Positions 51,225 to 60,537 of a DNA stretch of 64,000 nt are shown here, in pieces; the first letter of the stretch is position 1; each line of letters starts with the position of its first letter. The notes beneath the pieces were generated by a model. It did not search any database. It was not told where the DNA came from and saw nothing but the letters and a program-made list of their open reading frames with translations. The DNA is taken from NCBI GenBank assembly GCA_024508675.1, contig JANINQ010000003.1, forward strand, positions 248,001 through 312,000, read 5' to 3'. The position numbers were made by a program, and so were the translations under genes. The DNA is from Afipia sp. (lineage in GTDB: Bacteria > Pseudomonadota > Alphaproteobacteria > Rhizobiales > Xanthobacteraceae).

Positions 51225-53930
51225 ATGACGAACCCTGATCCATCACTTGCTCCCGTCAAGACCACCTGTCCTTATTGCGGCGTAGGCTGCGGCGTTGTCG
51301 CGACGCCGGACGGCAAGGGCGGCGCGGCCATCGCGGGCGATCCGGACCATCCCGCCAATTTCGGCCGGTTGTGCTCCAAGGGCTCGGCGCTTGGCGAGAC
51401 GCTGGGGCTGCACGAACGCCTGCTGCATCCGATGATCCGGTGCTCCAAGGGCAAGTTCGAACAGGTGGCGTGGACGGATGCGCTGGATCACGTCGCACAC
51501 AGACTGCAGCACATCATCGCCAAACACGGTCCGGGTTCGGTCGCGTTCTATCTGTCGGGTCAGTTGCTGACCGAGGACTATTACGTCGCCAACAAGCTGA
51601 TGAAAGGATTCATCGGCACGGCGAACGTCGATACCAACTCGCGGCTCTGCATGTCGTCGTCGGTCGCGGGGCATCGCCGCGCCTTCGGCGCAGACACCGT
51701 GCCGGGATGTTATGAAGACCTTGATCAGGCGGATCTGCTGGTGCTGGTCGGATCGAACGCCGCCTGGTGTCATCCGATCCTGTTCCAGCGCATGATCGCC
51801 AACAAGCAGAAGCGCGGCGCGCGCATCGTCGTGATCGACCCGCGGCAGACCGAAACCTCGGGCGATGCCGACCTGTTTCTCGGTCTCAAGCCCGGCACCG
51901 ACACGGCGCTGTTCAGCGGTCTGTTGACCTATCTTGCCGACAATGGCGCGCTGGATCGTCCCTACATCGACGAACATACGGCGGGTTTCGAAGAAGGGCT
52001 TGCGAAAGCGCGCGCCATCGCAGGCAGCGTCACGGCGACCGCGCTGGCGACCGGCCTTGCAGAAGGAGATGTTGCGGCGTTCTTCCAGATGTTCGCCAAG
52101 ACGCAGCGCGTGGTGACGCTCTATTCGCAGGGCGTCAACCAGTCGGCGCAGGGCACCGACAAGGTCAACGCGATCATCAACTGTCATCTCGCGACCGGGC
52201 GCATCGGCAAGCCGGGCGCTTCGCCGTTCTCGCTGACCGGCCAGCCGAATGCGATGGGCGGCCGCGAAGTCGGCGGCCTCGCCAATCAGCTCGCTGCCCA
52301 TATGGGCTTCACGCCGCCGGACATCGACCGCGTGCGCCGGTTCTGGAAGGCGCCGCGCATCGCCACCCACGAAGGTCTCAAGGCTGTGCAGATGTTCCAG
52401 GCGATCGGGCGCGGCGAGATCAAGGCGCTGTGGGTGATGGGCACCAATCCGGCGGTGTCGCTGCCGAACGCGGATGCCGTTCGCGCTGCGATGAAGAAGC
52501 TCGACCTGCTGGTGATCTCGGAGAACGTGAAGTCCAACGACAGCATCAATTCCGGTGCGCATGTGCTGCTGCCCGCTCACGCATGGGGCGAGAAGTCCGG
52601 CACCGTCACCAACTCCGAGCGGCGGATTTCGCGCCAGCGCGGATTTTTGCCGCCGCCCGGCGAGGCGAAGGCGGACTGGTGGATCATGAGCGAGGTGGCG
52701 AAGCGCCTCGGCTACAGTGCGGCATTCGCCTACAAGTCCGCCGCCGATATTTTCCGCGAGCATGCCGAACTCTCGGCATTCGAGAATGGCGGCAGCCGTG
52801 ACTTCGACATCGGTGCGATGGCGTCCGTGGCGGATGACGAATTCGATACGATGCCGCCGTTCATGTGGCCGATGCCGAAAGACGCGGCTGACCCGCTGCC
52901 GCGTTTCTTTGCGGAGGGCGGATACTACACATCCGACCGCAAGGGGCATTTCATCGCGCCGGACATTCCGATGCTACGGGGCGCTACCTCGGAAGCGCGG
53001 CCGCTGCGCCTGAACACCGGGCGCATCCGCGACCAGTGGCACACCATGACACGCACCGGGCTCAGCCCGCGTCTCGGTCAGCACCTGCCTGAGCCTTATG
53101 TGGAGATTCATCCGGCCGACGCCATGCAGGCCGATATTATCGACGGCGGCTACGCGCGTCTGGCAACCGATCTCGGCCAGTGTGTTCTGAAAGTCGTCGT
53201 TAGTGAGCGTCAGCAGCGCGGCATGCTGTTTGCGCCGATCCACTGGAGCGAGGAGAATTCCTCCTCCGCGCGGGTCGGCGGACTGGTTGCGCCGTTCACC
53301 GATCCGTTCTCGGGTCAGCCGGAAAACAAGGCGACACCGGTTGCCATCGAAGCCGTCGCGTTCGCGCAGCGCGGCTTTGTGCTGTCGCGCAAGGCAATGT
53401 CATTCCCGGACGGCGTGTGGTGGTCGCGCGTGGCGGTAACCGGGGGATATGGCTATCTGCTTGCCAGCAATCTGGAGATGGCGAACTGGAAAACGCAGCT
53501 CTTGCCGCAAGGCGAGGCGGGTCATGTTGCCGAATACGAAGACACGGCGCATGGCGTTTATCGCGGAGCGCAGTTCGAGGACGACCGGCTCGAAGCCGTG
53601 CTGTTTGTCTGCTCCGAGGACAATCCGCCCAACTGGGATGCGGTCAAGGCTGCGTTTGCAACGGAGACGATCAGCGACGACCAGAGACGGCTTCTGCTGT
53701 CAGGCAAATCTGCCGATGGCGTGGCGGGCGACGGTCCTGTTGTCTGCGCCTGCTTCGGTGTCGGACGCAATACCATCTGCGGTGCAATCGCGGAGGGCGT
53801 ACGCACGGCTGCCGAGATCGGGGCGAAGCTGAAAGCCGGCACCAATTGCGGTTCTTGCATTCCTGAACTGAAGCGGCTGATTGCGCAGACGGAAGTCGCG
53901 CAGCCGATGGAGGCTAGTGCCGCGAGTTAG
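51225..53930 (+). CDS. nasA: Assimilatory nitrate reductase catalytic subunit
   Basis: A 901-residue molybdopterin oxidoreductase. N-terminal [4Fe-4S] site CPYCGVGC with a distal Cys in GRLCSKG; molybdopterin domains follow (SVAFYLSGQLLTEDYYVANK in part; SRLCMSSSVAGHRRAFG in part, with Cys as the usual Mo ligand region; WVMGTNPAVSLPNAD). The C-terminal 60 residues form a BFD-type [2Fe-2S] domain (VCACFGVG and NCGSCIPEL; C-x-C and C-x2-C), typical for NAD(P)H- or ferredoxin-linked NasA. Cytosolic, no Tat leader. AGTGCCGC precedes the ATG. Confidence 0.95.
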   Translation: MTNPDPSLAPVKTTCPYCGVGCGVVATPDGKGGAAIAGDPDHPANFGRLCSKGSALGETLGLHERLLHPMIRCSKGKFEQVAWTDALDHVAHRLQHIIAKHGPGSVAFYLSGQLLTEDYYVANKLMKGFIGTANVDTNSRLCMSSSVAGHRRAFGADTVPGCYEDLDQADLLVLVGSNAAWCHPILFQRMIANKQKRGARIVVIDPRQTETSGDADLFLGLKPGTDTALFSGLLTYLADNGALDRPYIDEHTAGFEEGLAKARAIAGSVTATALATGLAEGDVAAFFQMFAKTQRVVTLYSQGVNQSAQGTDKVNAIINCHLATGRIGKPGASPFSLTGQPNAMGGREVGGLANQLAAHMGFTPPDIDRVRRFWKAPRIATHEGLKAVQMFQAIGRGEIKALWVMGTNPAVSLPNADAVRAAMKKLDLLVISENVKSNDSINSGAHVLLPAHAWGEKSGTVTNSERRISRQRGFLPPPGEAKADWWIMSEVAKRLGYSAAFAYKSAADIFREHAELSAFENGGSRDFDIGAMASVADDEFDTMPPFMWPMPKDAADPLPRFFAEGGYYTSDRKGHFIAPDIPMLRGATSEARPLRLNTGRIRDQWHTMTRTGLSPRLGQHLPEPYVEIHPADAMQADIIDGGYARLATDLGQCVLKVVVSERQQRGMLFAPIHWSEENSSSARVGGLVAPFTDPFSGQPENKATPVAIEAVAFAQRGFVLSRKAMSFPDGVWWSRVAVTGGYGYLLASNLEMANWKTQLLPQGEAGHVAEYEDTAHGVYRGAQFEDDRLEAVLFVCSEDNPPNWDAVKAAFATETISDDQRRLLLSGKSADGVAGDGPVVCACFGVGRNTICGAIAEGVRTAAEIGAKLKAGTNCGSCIPELKRLIAQTEVAQPMEASAAS

Positions 53931-53950
53931 TCTACGATCAATCATGGGAT

Positions 53951-54072
53951 GTCGTCCCGGCGAAAGCCGGGACCCATAACCACTGAACTTTCGATTCGTG
54001 CGATGCGCATCGCAAGCATCCCTGCGAAACTTATCGACAGGGATGATGGGTCCCGGCTTTCGCCGGGACGAC
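53951..54072. repeat. Palindromic intergenic repeat, family C, copy 2
   Basis: Left arm GTCGTCCCGGCGAAAGCCGG plus GACCCATA; right arm ATGGGTCCCGGCTTTCGCC plus GGGACGAC. The arms carry compensating changes relative to copy 1 (GAAAGCC here pairs with GGCTTTC, GAAGGCC there with GGCCTTC), so pairing has been maintained. It ends 5 bases before the pxpA stop codon, exactly as copy 1 ends next to the rimO stop. Confidence 0.9.
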
Positions 54073-54076
54073 CAGG

Positions 54077-54841
54077 TCATCGTCTGCTGAACGGCGCAAC
54101 CGCGATGCCGCTGCGCTCCAGTTCCGAGCGCACCTTGCGTGCGATTTCCACCGCGCCGGGCGTATCGCCGTGAATGCAGACGGTGTCGATCTTCACCGGA
54201 ATGACCTTGCCCGAGGCAGCGGTGATGGCATTGTCATGAACCATGCGGACCACGCGCTGCGCGATCTGGTCGGCATCGTGCAGCACCGAACCCGGCTTGC
54301 TGCGCGCCATCAGTTGCGCGTCATCTTCATAGGCGCGGTCGGCGAAGACCTCGTAAATCAGTTTCAGTCCGGCGGCTTCGCCGGCGCGGACCAGCGCGGT
54401 GTTTGGCAGCACGACGAAATAGAGGTTCGGATCGACGGCCTTGATAGCCGCGGCAATGGCGCGCGCCGTCATGTCGTCCACGCATCCGACGTTCGACAAT
54501 GCGCCGTGCGCCTTGACATGAGTGACCTTGTATCCCGCCAGCGCGGCGACCGCCTGCAATGCTCCGATCTGGTAGGCCACCATGGTTTCGACTTCGGACG
54601 ATTTCAATCCGGGCACCGGTCGCCGCCCGAATCCATGAAGATCGCGATAGCCGGGATGCGCGCCGATGCTGACGCCGCGTTCCTTCGCGAGCTTGGCGGT
54701 CTTGAGCATGATGTCGGAATCGCCGGCATGAAAGCCGCAGGCCACATTGACGCTGCTGGCGAGGCCGAGCATCGCGTCGTCGTTGCCCATATCCCATGCG
54801 CCAAAGCCTTCGCCGAGATCGCTGTTGAGATCGATGGTCAT
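54077..54841 (-). CDS. pxpA: 5-oxoprolinase subunit PxpA (LamB/YcsF family)
   Basis: A 254-residue LamB/YcsF protein: [20 protein letters not shown] (in part), [34 protein letters not shown]. With PxpB and PxpC it forms the ATP-dependent bacterial 5-oxoprolinase that opens 5-oxoproline to glutamate. Last gene of the minus-strand pxpB-pxpC-pxpA operon, 15 bases after pxpC. A family C repeat follows its stop. Confidence 0.94.
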   Translation of the reverse strand: MTIDLNSDLGEGFGAWDMGNDDAMLGLASSVNVACGFHAGDSDIMLKTAKLAKERGVSIGAHPGYRDLHGFGRRPVPGLKSSEVETMVAYQIGALQAVAALAGYKVTHVKAHGALSNVGCVDDMTARAIAAAIKAVDPNLYFVVLPNTALVRAGEAAGLKLIYEVFADRAYEDDAQLMARSKPGSVLHDADQIAQRVVRMVHDNAITAASGKVIPVKIDTVCIHGDTPGAVEIARKVRSELERSGIAVAPFSRR

Positions 54842-54856
54842 GGCTGAAGTCCTTCG

Positions 54857-55903
54857 TTACTGCGGCTCATTCGCGTTTCTGGTCTGCCATGTTGTCGTAT
54901 CGACCGCATTCACGGCGACACCGGCCACATTGGCTTTCTGCAGCTCGACGAGATTGAGGCTCGATCCGCCGGCGGCGTGAATGCGGCCGGGCAACTCCCG
55001 GATGAATTCCGCGAGCTTGCGCGCCTCGGCCTGGGCACTTTCGACACTTACAGCCTTGAAGCGGATGGTTGCGCCGGCTTGCATTTGCGCGAAGCGGCCA
55101 AGATCGGCGCTGATCACCGTGGCGATCTTGGGATAGCCGCCGGTCGTGCCGTGGTCGGCCATCAGCACGATGGGCTGGCCGTTCCCGGGCACCTGGATGC
55201 TGCCGTGGACCGCGCCGTCGGAGACGATGTTGTGCCCGCCGGGATGGACCACTTTCGGGCCTTCGAGCCGGTAGCCCATGCGATCACTGGTCGCGGAGAT
55301 GCGCCACTCGCTGTTGAGGAACACATCACATGCCGCGCCGAATTCGTCGTCCTGCGGCCCCATGACAACACGGATGGGGGCTTGCGGCATGTCGAACGTA
55401 TCGAGCGCCCGTTCGTGAGGCGCGACCTGCGCGGTGCCGACGCCCAGCACGTCGCCGTCCTGCAGCGGCCGCGGGAAGGGGCTGCCGAGATCGGCGCGTG
55501 CGTTGACGGAGAGGCTGCCGAAGACGGGTTCGCCTTCAATGCCGCCTTCGATCGCGAGGTAGCTGAACATGCCGTTGCGCGCCGCGCCGAGCTTCAGCGT
55601 TTCCCCTTCCGCGATCAGTCCGGTCTCGTTCAGCAGCAATGGAGTTCCCGCGATGTCCGCGGCGCGTGCTGCGCCCGACAGCGCGATACGGACCGCGCCA
55701 TGGCGCGCGGTGAACGAAGCGCCGAACGGGCCGATCTCGATGGCGGCGGCGAACGGCGCATTGCCAGCGAGGCTGTTGGCCATCGCCAGTGAAACCCGAT
55801 CCATCGCGCCGCTGGTCGTGAGGCCATAGCGCTGCGCGCCGAATCGTCCGGCGTCCTGAACCGATGTTGCAGGCCCGGTTGTGACGACGACAAGCCTGCT
55901 CAT
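54857..55903 (-). CDS. pxpC: 5-oxoprolinase subunit PxpC (biotin-dependent carboxyltransferase-like)
   Basis: A 348-residue protein of the KipA/carboxyltransferase-like family: TGPATSVQDAGRFGAQRYGL at the N-terminus (in part), RMGYRLEGP, DGAVHGSIQVPGNGQPIVLMADHGTTGGYPKI (in part). It binds the lactam together with PxpB. Overlaps pxpB by four bases, hence translational coupling. Confidence 0.94.
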   Translation of the reverse strand: MSRLVVVTTGPATSVQDAGRFGAQRYGLTTSGAMDRVSLAMANSLAGNAPFAAAIEIGPFGASFTARHGAVRIALSGAARAADIAGTPLLLNETGLIAEGETLKLGAARNGMFSYLAIEGGIEGEPVFGSLSVNARADLGSPFPRPLQDGDVLGVGTAQVAPHERALDTFDMPQAPIRVVMGPQDDEFGAACDVFLNSEWRISATSDRMGYRLEGPKVVHPGGHNIVSDGAVHGSIQVPGNGQPIVLMADHGTTGGYPKIATVISADLGRFAQMQAGATIRFKAVSVESAQAEARKLAEFIRELPGRIHAAGGSSLNLVELQKANVAGVAVNAVDTTTWQTRNANEPQ

Positions 55904-56655
55904 GACGAGATCAACTCGGCAACGGTCTCGCCGCGCTCGGCGGCGCGGTCGAGGGCGGCAAACTCATTGGCCGCGATGGCATGAAAGATAACGGCGTCGC
56001 CGGGCTCCATCAGGAACACCGGATCGCGATGTGGATGGAAGGTCCGCACCGGCGTGCGTCCGAGCAGATGCCAGCCGCTCGGCGCGGCGAGGCATTGCAC
56101 GCAGCCCTGCACGCCGCCGATGGAGATGGTGCCCGGCGGTGTATATGTCCGCGGACTTTCACGGCGCGGTGTTGCGATCGAGGGATCGAGCCCGCTCAGA
56201 TAGGCAAAGCCGGGCGTAAAGCCGATCATCGCCACGCGATACTCGCTGCCGGTGTGTTTCGCGATCACTTCCGACGTGGAGATGTTGTGGGCGCGTGCCA
56301 CATCATCGAGGTCGATCCCGTCATCGCCGCCATAGACCACCGGCACGCGCCAGCGCCGGATGCTGGTTTCGGGAGGAACAGGCAGCTGCGCGAGGGCGAG
56401 AAGCTTGTCGGACAGTTCGGCGTAGCCGATCTGCAGCGGGTCGTAATGGACGAGGAGAGAGCGATAGGTCGGAACGGTTTCCGTGACGCCGGTTACGGCC
56501 TCGCTTGCGACGTTGCGGTCGAGCGCCAGGACGCGCCGGTTGATGTCGGGATCGATGCTGCTGCCGAACTCGACCGTCAGGGCGGTGTCTCCGGACGGAA
56601 GGATGCGGGGCGAAGCGGTCATCGACGGGCCGGAGAGTTCGGGACGGAGCACCAT
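55900..56655 (-). CDS. pxpB: 5-oxoprolinase subunit PxpB (KipI-like)
   Basis: About 251 residues from ATG 56655 (an internal ATG at 56622, giving MTASPRILPSGDTALTVEFG, is an equally plausible start). Family landmarks: SLLVHYDP, GFTPGFAYLSGLD, TPRRESPRTYTPPGTISIGG (in part), SGWHLLGRTP. First gene of the pxpBCA operon. The divergent RraA-like gene begins about 140 bases away. Confidence 0.92.
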   Translation of the reverse strand: MVLRPELSGPSMTASPRILPSGDTALTVEFGSSIDPDINRRVLALDRNVASEAVTGVTETVPTYRSLLVHYDPLQIGYAELSDKLLALAQLPVPPETSIRRWRVPVVYGGDDGIDLDDVARAHNISTSEVIAKHTGSEYRVAMIGFTPGFAYLSGLDPSIATPRRESPRTYTPPGTISIGGVQGCVQCLAAPSGWHLLGRTPVRTFHPHRDPVFLMEPGDAVIFHAIAANEFAALDRAAERGETVAELISS

Positions 56656-56797
56656 TTGTCCGACACTCTCATCCAAATGGCAAATAAGTTGGTGTTATCG
56701 CAATGCATAAACGTGCGTTACCGTCTGCGCGTTTGCCGCCTTGACGCGATGCCCCGGTTTCGCAACAAGGCGTGGCACACCACACTCGGAGTCCCCC

Positions 56798-57502
56798 ATG
56801 CCGCTCGCGCCCGAAGCCATCGCAACGCTCAAGAAGATCACCACCGCGACCATCACCACCATCCTTCTCAAGAAGGGGCTTCGGAATGTCTGGCTGCGCG
56901 GCGCCCGTCCGCTGCGTCCGGGGCAGGAACGGCTGGTCGGGCCGGCCTTCACGCTGCGCTTCGTTCCAGCGCGCGAGGATCTCGCCACACCGGAATCCTG
57001 GTCGAAGCCGATCTCGACCCGTACCGCCATCGAGGCAATGCCCGAGGGCTGCATCGCCGTGGTCGATGCCATGGGCATCACCGATGCCGGTATCTTTGGC
57101 GACATTCTCTGCGCGCGCATGGCCAAGCGCGGTGTGACGGCGCTGGTGACCGACGGCGTGGTTCGCGATGTCGAAGGTGTGCTCGGCACCGGCCTGCCGG
57201 TCTGGTGCGATGGCGCTTCCGCGCCTCCGTCCGTGGCGGGTCTCACCTTCGTGAACTGGGGCGAGCCGATCGGATGCGGCGGCGTTGCCGTATTTCCCGA
57301 TGACATCATCGTTGCCGATCAGGACGGTGCGGTGCTGATCCCGCAGGCATTCCTCGAACTGATCCTGACCGAAGGTCCGGAGCAGGAGGCGATGGAAGGC
57401 TGGATCGTCAACGAGGTCAACAACGGCGCCGCACTGCCGGGCCTTTATCCGATGAATGCCGAAACCAAGGCGCGCTATGCCGAATGGAAGGCGAAGAAGT
57501 AA
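56798..57502 (+). CDS. RraA family protein (RraA-like)
   Basis: A 234-residue RraA-like protein: GPAFTLRFVPARED, VVDAMGITDAGIFGDILCARM (in part), and the DGVVRDVEGV motif (family D-G-x-x-R-D). RraA in E. coli inhibits RNase E, but many members are metal-dependent aldolases or lyases; a member next to catabolic genes is more likely an aldolase-type enzyme. ATG 56798 with GGAG upstream is chosen to match the family N-terminus. Confidence 0.85.
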   Translation: MPLAPEAIATLKKITTATITTILLKKGLRNVWLRGARPLRPGQERLVGPAFTLRFVPAREDLATPESWSKPISTRTAIEAMPEGCIAVVDAMGITDAGIFGDILCARMAKRGVTALVTDGVVRDVEGVLGTGLPVWCDGASAPPSVAGLTFVNWGEPIGCGGVAVFPDDIIVADQDGAVLIPQAFLELILTEGPEQEAMEGWIVNEVNNGAALPGLYPMNAETKARYAEWKAKK

Positions 57503-57519
57503 GAGTTGGTCTCCAGGGT

Positions 57520-57538
57520 ATGATCCGGACCGGATCAT
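57520..57538. repeat. Short perfect palindrome after the RraA-like gene
   Basis: ATGATCCGG-A-CCGGATCAT, nine-base arms around one base, followed by GCCCGATCATG. It resembles a fragment of the ATGATCCGG...-type repeat widespread in Rhizobiales. It has no T run, so a simple terminator is unlikely. It lies between convergent genes. Confidence 0.5.
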
Positions 57539-57544
57539 GCCCGA

Positions 57545-57751
57545 TCATGTTCGGGGCCGCCGCCACCCCACGACCATTGCTTCCACGAGATTTCCGGATT
57601 CGTTGTTTCGCCATTCGCCGTTGATTCTGCGGCACGCGAATGGCAACTCGTATGTCCCGCTCTTGTCTTCACATAAGACCTGAACCACTTCATCGGGCGA
57701 TGGTTCGCCATTGCCGTCAAATTCCGCCAGCCGTTGTAATCGTGTGGCCAT
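57545..57751 (-). CDS. Hypothetical protein, 68 residues
   Basis: A 68-residue protein starting MATRLQRLAEFDGNGEPSPD, followed by a mostly beta-strand part with two cysteines (VLCEDKSGTYELPFACRR) and a C-terminal Trp-Arg-rich end (WRRPRT). AAAGGGAT lies upstream of the ATG 57749-57751; longer in-frame starts run through a region lacking a ribosome site. No family recognised. Confidence 0.5.
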   Translation of the reverse strand: MATRLQRLAEFDGNGEPSPDEVVQVLCEDKSGTYELPFACRRINGEWRNNESGNLVEAMVVGWRRPRT

Positions 57752-57950
57752 CGGCAAATCCCTTTCGTGATAAATGCGCCGGGTTCCCACGGCGCAGGGA
57801 CGTAAAGCCGAAGTAAGGCGCGCGTGCGTGTCCATTTTAAGACGCTTCCGCGGGTCTTGTGAGTTAGCGCCATTGTGCTGGCACTCGCTCACCCGATCGT
57901 GAGATGATGATGCCCAACACGATCAACATTAAAAGACTGCAGGGGGAGAC

Positions 57951-58790
57951 ATGCAGGAATTGGCCGGCAAGACAGTCTTCGTAACGGGCGGCGCAAGCGG
58001 AATTGGTTTCGCGCTCGGGCGCGCATTCGCGGAGGCGGGCATGAAGGTCATGCTCGCTGACGTTGAGGCTGACGCATTGAATGCCGCGGTGAAGAGCCTC
58101 CACAATATCGGACCGGACGTGCGCGGAATCGACTGCGACGTTGCGGATGCGGCCAGCGTTGAACGAGCGGCCAGGGCGACGTTTGAGGCCTTTGGAAAAG
58201 TTCATGTCGTTTGCAACAACGCCGGCGTTGCCGCCGGCGGCGGAGTTGATGACATCGCGCTCGATAGCTGGCGCTGGGTGCTCGATGTGAACCTGATGGG
58301 GGTCGTTCACGGCATTCGTGCTTTCCTGCCGCATATGCGCGCGCACGGCGAGGGCGGGCACATCGTCAACACGGCGTCGATGGCCGGAATGCAGAGTGGT
58401 CTTGGATTCAGTCCATACACCGCGAGCAAGTTCGCCGTGGTCGGCATGTCGGAAGGGTTGGCGCCGCAACTGGCGCCGTTCGGGATCGGCGTCAGCGTTC
58501 TTTGTCCGGGATTTGTCCGCACCCGTATCGGTGAGAGCGGCCGCAACCGGCCGGAGCAATACGGCGCCACGCAGGTGCCGGACCCCGGCAGTCCAACGGC
58601 CGTACTGGTGGCCATGGTGGACGAACTGATCCGCAACGGGATCGATCCGGCGGACGTTGCCGCTCGTGTTCTGGCCGCGATCCGCTCCAACGAGCTTTAT
58701 GTCTTTACGCATCCGGAGATGCGCACCGAGGTCGAAGGCCGGTTCGCGGCCATCAAGACGGCTTTCGACAAGGCGGCGGTTCCGGGGTGA
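57951..58790 (+). CDS. Short-chain dehydrogenase/reductase
   Basis: A 279-residue classical SDR: NAD(P)-binding TGGASGIGFALG, NNAGVA, catalytic Ser in NTASMAGM and Tyr/Lys in YTASKFA. Acidic residue after the second strand (DVEADAL) favours NAD+ or mixed specificity. A C-terminal extension with HPEMRTEVEGRF is common in SDRs acting on hydrophobic alcohols. Substrate not assignable. GGGGGAG precedes the ATG. Confidence 0.92.
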   Translation: MQELAGKTVFVTGGASGIGFALGRAFAEAGMKVMLADVEADALNAAVKSLHNIGPDVRGIDCDVADAASVERAARATFEAFGKVHVVCNNAGVAAGGGVDDIALDSWRWVLDVNLMGVVHGIRAFLPHMRAHGEGGHIVNTASMAGMQSGLGFSPYTASKFAVVGMSEGLAPQLAPFGIGVSVLCPGFVRTRIGESGRNRPEQYGATQVPDPGSPTAVLVAMVDELIRNGIDPADVAARVLAAIRSNELYVFTHPEMRTEVEGRFAAIKTAFDKAAVPG

Positions 58791-58882
58791 TTTTTCGCTA
58801 TTAGCCCCGGAGTTTCATCGATCGGGACAAGCATTGATTCACGTCTTCCCGCCGAACATGGGTGGCGGAAAGGAGTGCATCC

Positions 58883-59080
58883 ATGCGTCAGCTCATTCTC
58901 GCAATCACCGGCGCGGGCGGTGTCTTCCTGCTCGCCGGTGCCCTCCGGAACCGCGGCTGGTCACTGGCCGATGAGGTCTGTGTCCGGGGCGCGGTTTTGT
59001 GTGACAACCCGGGCTGGATACTCGCCATCGTTGCGCTGCTGCTATTCGTGGCGACGATTCAAAGTATCGCCAAGACCTGA
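58883..59080 (+). CDS. Small two-helix membrane protein, paralogue of the 8607 gene product
   Basis: A 65-residue protein: N-terminal helix (about 4-21), loop with Cys33, Gly36, Cys40 and Pro43, and C-terminal helix (about 45-60). The C-x2-G-x3-C-x2-P spacing, loop position and helix arrangement repeat those of the 61-residue protein at 8607-8792, though overall identity is low. GGAAAGGAG precedes the ATG. Function unknown; a disulfide-linked membrane hairpin is a reasonable picture. Confidence 0.7.
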   Translation: MRQLILAITGAGGVFLLAGALRNRGWSLADEVCVRGAVLCDNPGWILAIVALLLFVATIQSIAKT

Positions 59081-59114
59081 AATCGGTCAGTCAACCTGAC
59101 CTGATCGGAACCGC

Positions 59115-59969
59115 TTACATCGCAAGCGTCATCCAGAACTCGTCGGCTACGAGTGCCGTTGTGTTCGAGCCGACGGCGGTTGACCCGGCGTCCATGACCG
59201 GATCGGATTTGGCGATCTCGGCAGGGCGAGGCTGTAAAAAGGGTGCGGCATTCGCAAGCATCGGTTGTTCGAAACGCTTTGCGCCTTCGGCGTCCATCGC
59301 AAACAAAGGGCGATATTTGGCAAATCCGGTATCCTCGACCATGAGGAATGTACGGTTGTCGAGCACGCGCCAATGTTCGCCCCAGCGCGCAGCGACCACA
59401 GCGTGGTCGTCTCCGGTCGCGGTCTCGCGAATGATCACGAGACGGAGATCTTTTTCCGGCACGCCAGCGGCGCGCAGCGCCACCAGCTTTGCAATCGCAT
59501 AGTCCTCGCAGTCGCCTGCGCCTGAAGCCAGCGTGGCCAGCGGCGAAGACCAGTGATCTTCCAGGCCATACTGTGCGCGGTCACTGATCGGACGGATCGC
59601 GAGATTGATTGCGCGGTTGATTTCGCCGAGACGCGCGAGGCCATCACGGGTCGTGGCGGCATTGACGATATCCAGAAACCGGAGCGCGGGCTGCGACGTG
59701 CAGTGGCTACGATCGGCGGCGCAGGCCGCAATGACATCCGCCTCTGCTGCAATCGCGCGCTCAACCGCGAGCCATTTGTCGCGCAGCGGACCATCGGTCA
59801 GGGCCGATGTTGAAAGGCCGAAAGGCTCGTCCCGGGAAGGTGCGGCTGACTCGATGGCGACGGGATTTTCACGCAGGGCATAGGCTGCCGCATGCGCCTC
59901 AGCGCCCGACAGAAGCGTGAAAAATGCAGTGGCCAGTGCGCCTGCACGCGCTGCGATGAAAGCCGACAT
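59115..59969 (-). CDS. LapG-like periplasmic transglutaminase-type cysteine protease (BTLCP)
   Basis: A 284-residue BTLCP-family protein. Signal peptide (about 1-28, ending EAHAAA); catalytic triad candidates Cys154 (SGAGDCEDYA), His189 (GDDHAVV) and Asp204 (VLDNRT), with spacings of 35 and 15 close to those of LapG. LapG-type proteases cut large surface adhesins at a di-alanine site near their N-terminus, releasing them from the outer membrane when c-di-GMP falls. The divergently oriented neighbour encodes just such an adhesin. AAGGGAC precedes the ATG. No LapD-like gene is visible here. Confidence 0.88.
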   Translation of the reverse strand: MSAFIAARAGALATAFFTLLSGAEAHAAAYALRENPVAIESAAPSRDEPFGLSTSALTDGPLRDKWLAVERAIAAEADVIAACAADRSHCTSQPALRFLDIVNAATTRDGLARLGEINRAINLAIRPISDRAQYGLEDHWSSPLATLASGAGDCEDYAIAKLVALRAAGVPEKDLRLVIIRETATGDDHAVVAARWGEHWRVLDNRTFLMVEDTGFAKYRPLFAMDAEGAKRFEQPMLANAAPFLQPRPAEIAKSDPVMDAGSTAVGSNTTALVADEFWMTLAM

Positions 59970-60537
59970 GTGACGTCCCTTGTCCGGACATCGGCTTGCA
60001 AGGTATGCGCGCTCGTGACCGGATCATTTCGTCACAAGGAGTAGGCGGGGTAGCCCTTTCGGAGACTTAATCCGGGCCATATCGCGGTCATTTCGTTTCA
60101 AATATGCGGAACTGATGCTGACCAGATTGTCTAAAATTGTAAGATAGGGCTAACGCGCGCGCCCGCACGTGCAAAAGACGCGATTTTTGAAGTAATAGAA
60201 GTATAAATCTCGATTTTCACAGTTTTATCTGTGGAAGCTGCAATACACGCTAGATTTCTGATTCTCTATTTTCATGCGAGATAGCGCTGTTAAGGGCTAT
60301 TTGCTTGTGACGAGAGAAGTTTTGGCTTATGCGGAACTATGAGAAATATGGATTTTATTTCATCGATTTAGGGGATTTGGCTTAAACGCCCCAGATTTTG
60401 CGCTGTCATATTACTTAACAGAGGCATGTAAAACCGAGCCCTTTAGTTCATTCCACTAGGGGGTTGGATGGTTTGATGCTATGAATTCGGCATTCTCAAT
60501 TTCTTAACAATAACTTTTTGATACGGGCGGGCAGGGT
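59970..60537. other. AT-rich regulatory region between protease and adhesin genes
   Basis: A 568-base stretch without supported gene, clearly richer in A+T than all surrounding DNA from about 60060 on, with runs such as TTTCTTAACAATAACTTTTTG and TCTATTTTC. A small hairpin CACAG-TTTTAT-CTGTG lies near 60220-60235. Composition and divergent genes suggest promoters and possibly binding of a nucleoid protein. I cannot define a promoter by sequence. Confidence 0.6.

Noticed and set aside
50749..51228. 159-codon open frame on the plus strand between the reductase and nasA
   Set aside because: Runs through a family B repeat, has no ribosome site, and overlaps the better supported 46-residue gene in another frame.
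51243..52949. 568-codon open frame on the minus strand
   Set aside because: Lies wholly antisense to nasA, which has intact motifs in this region.
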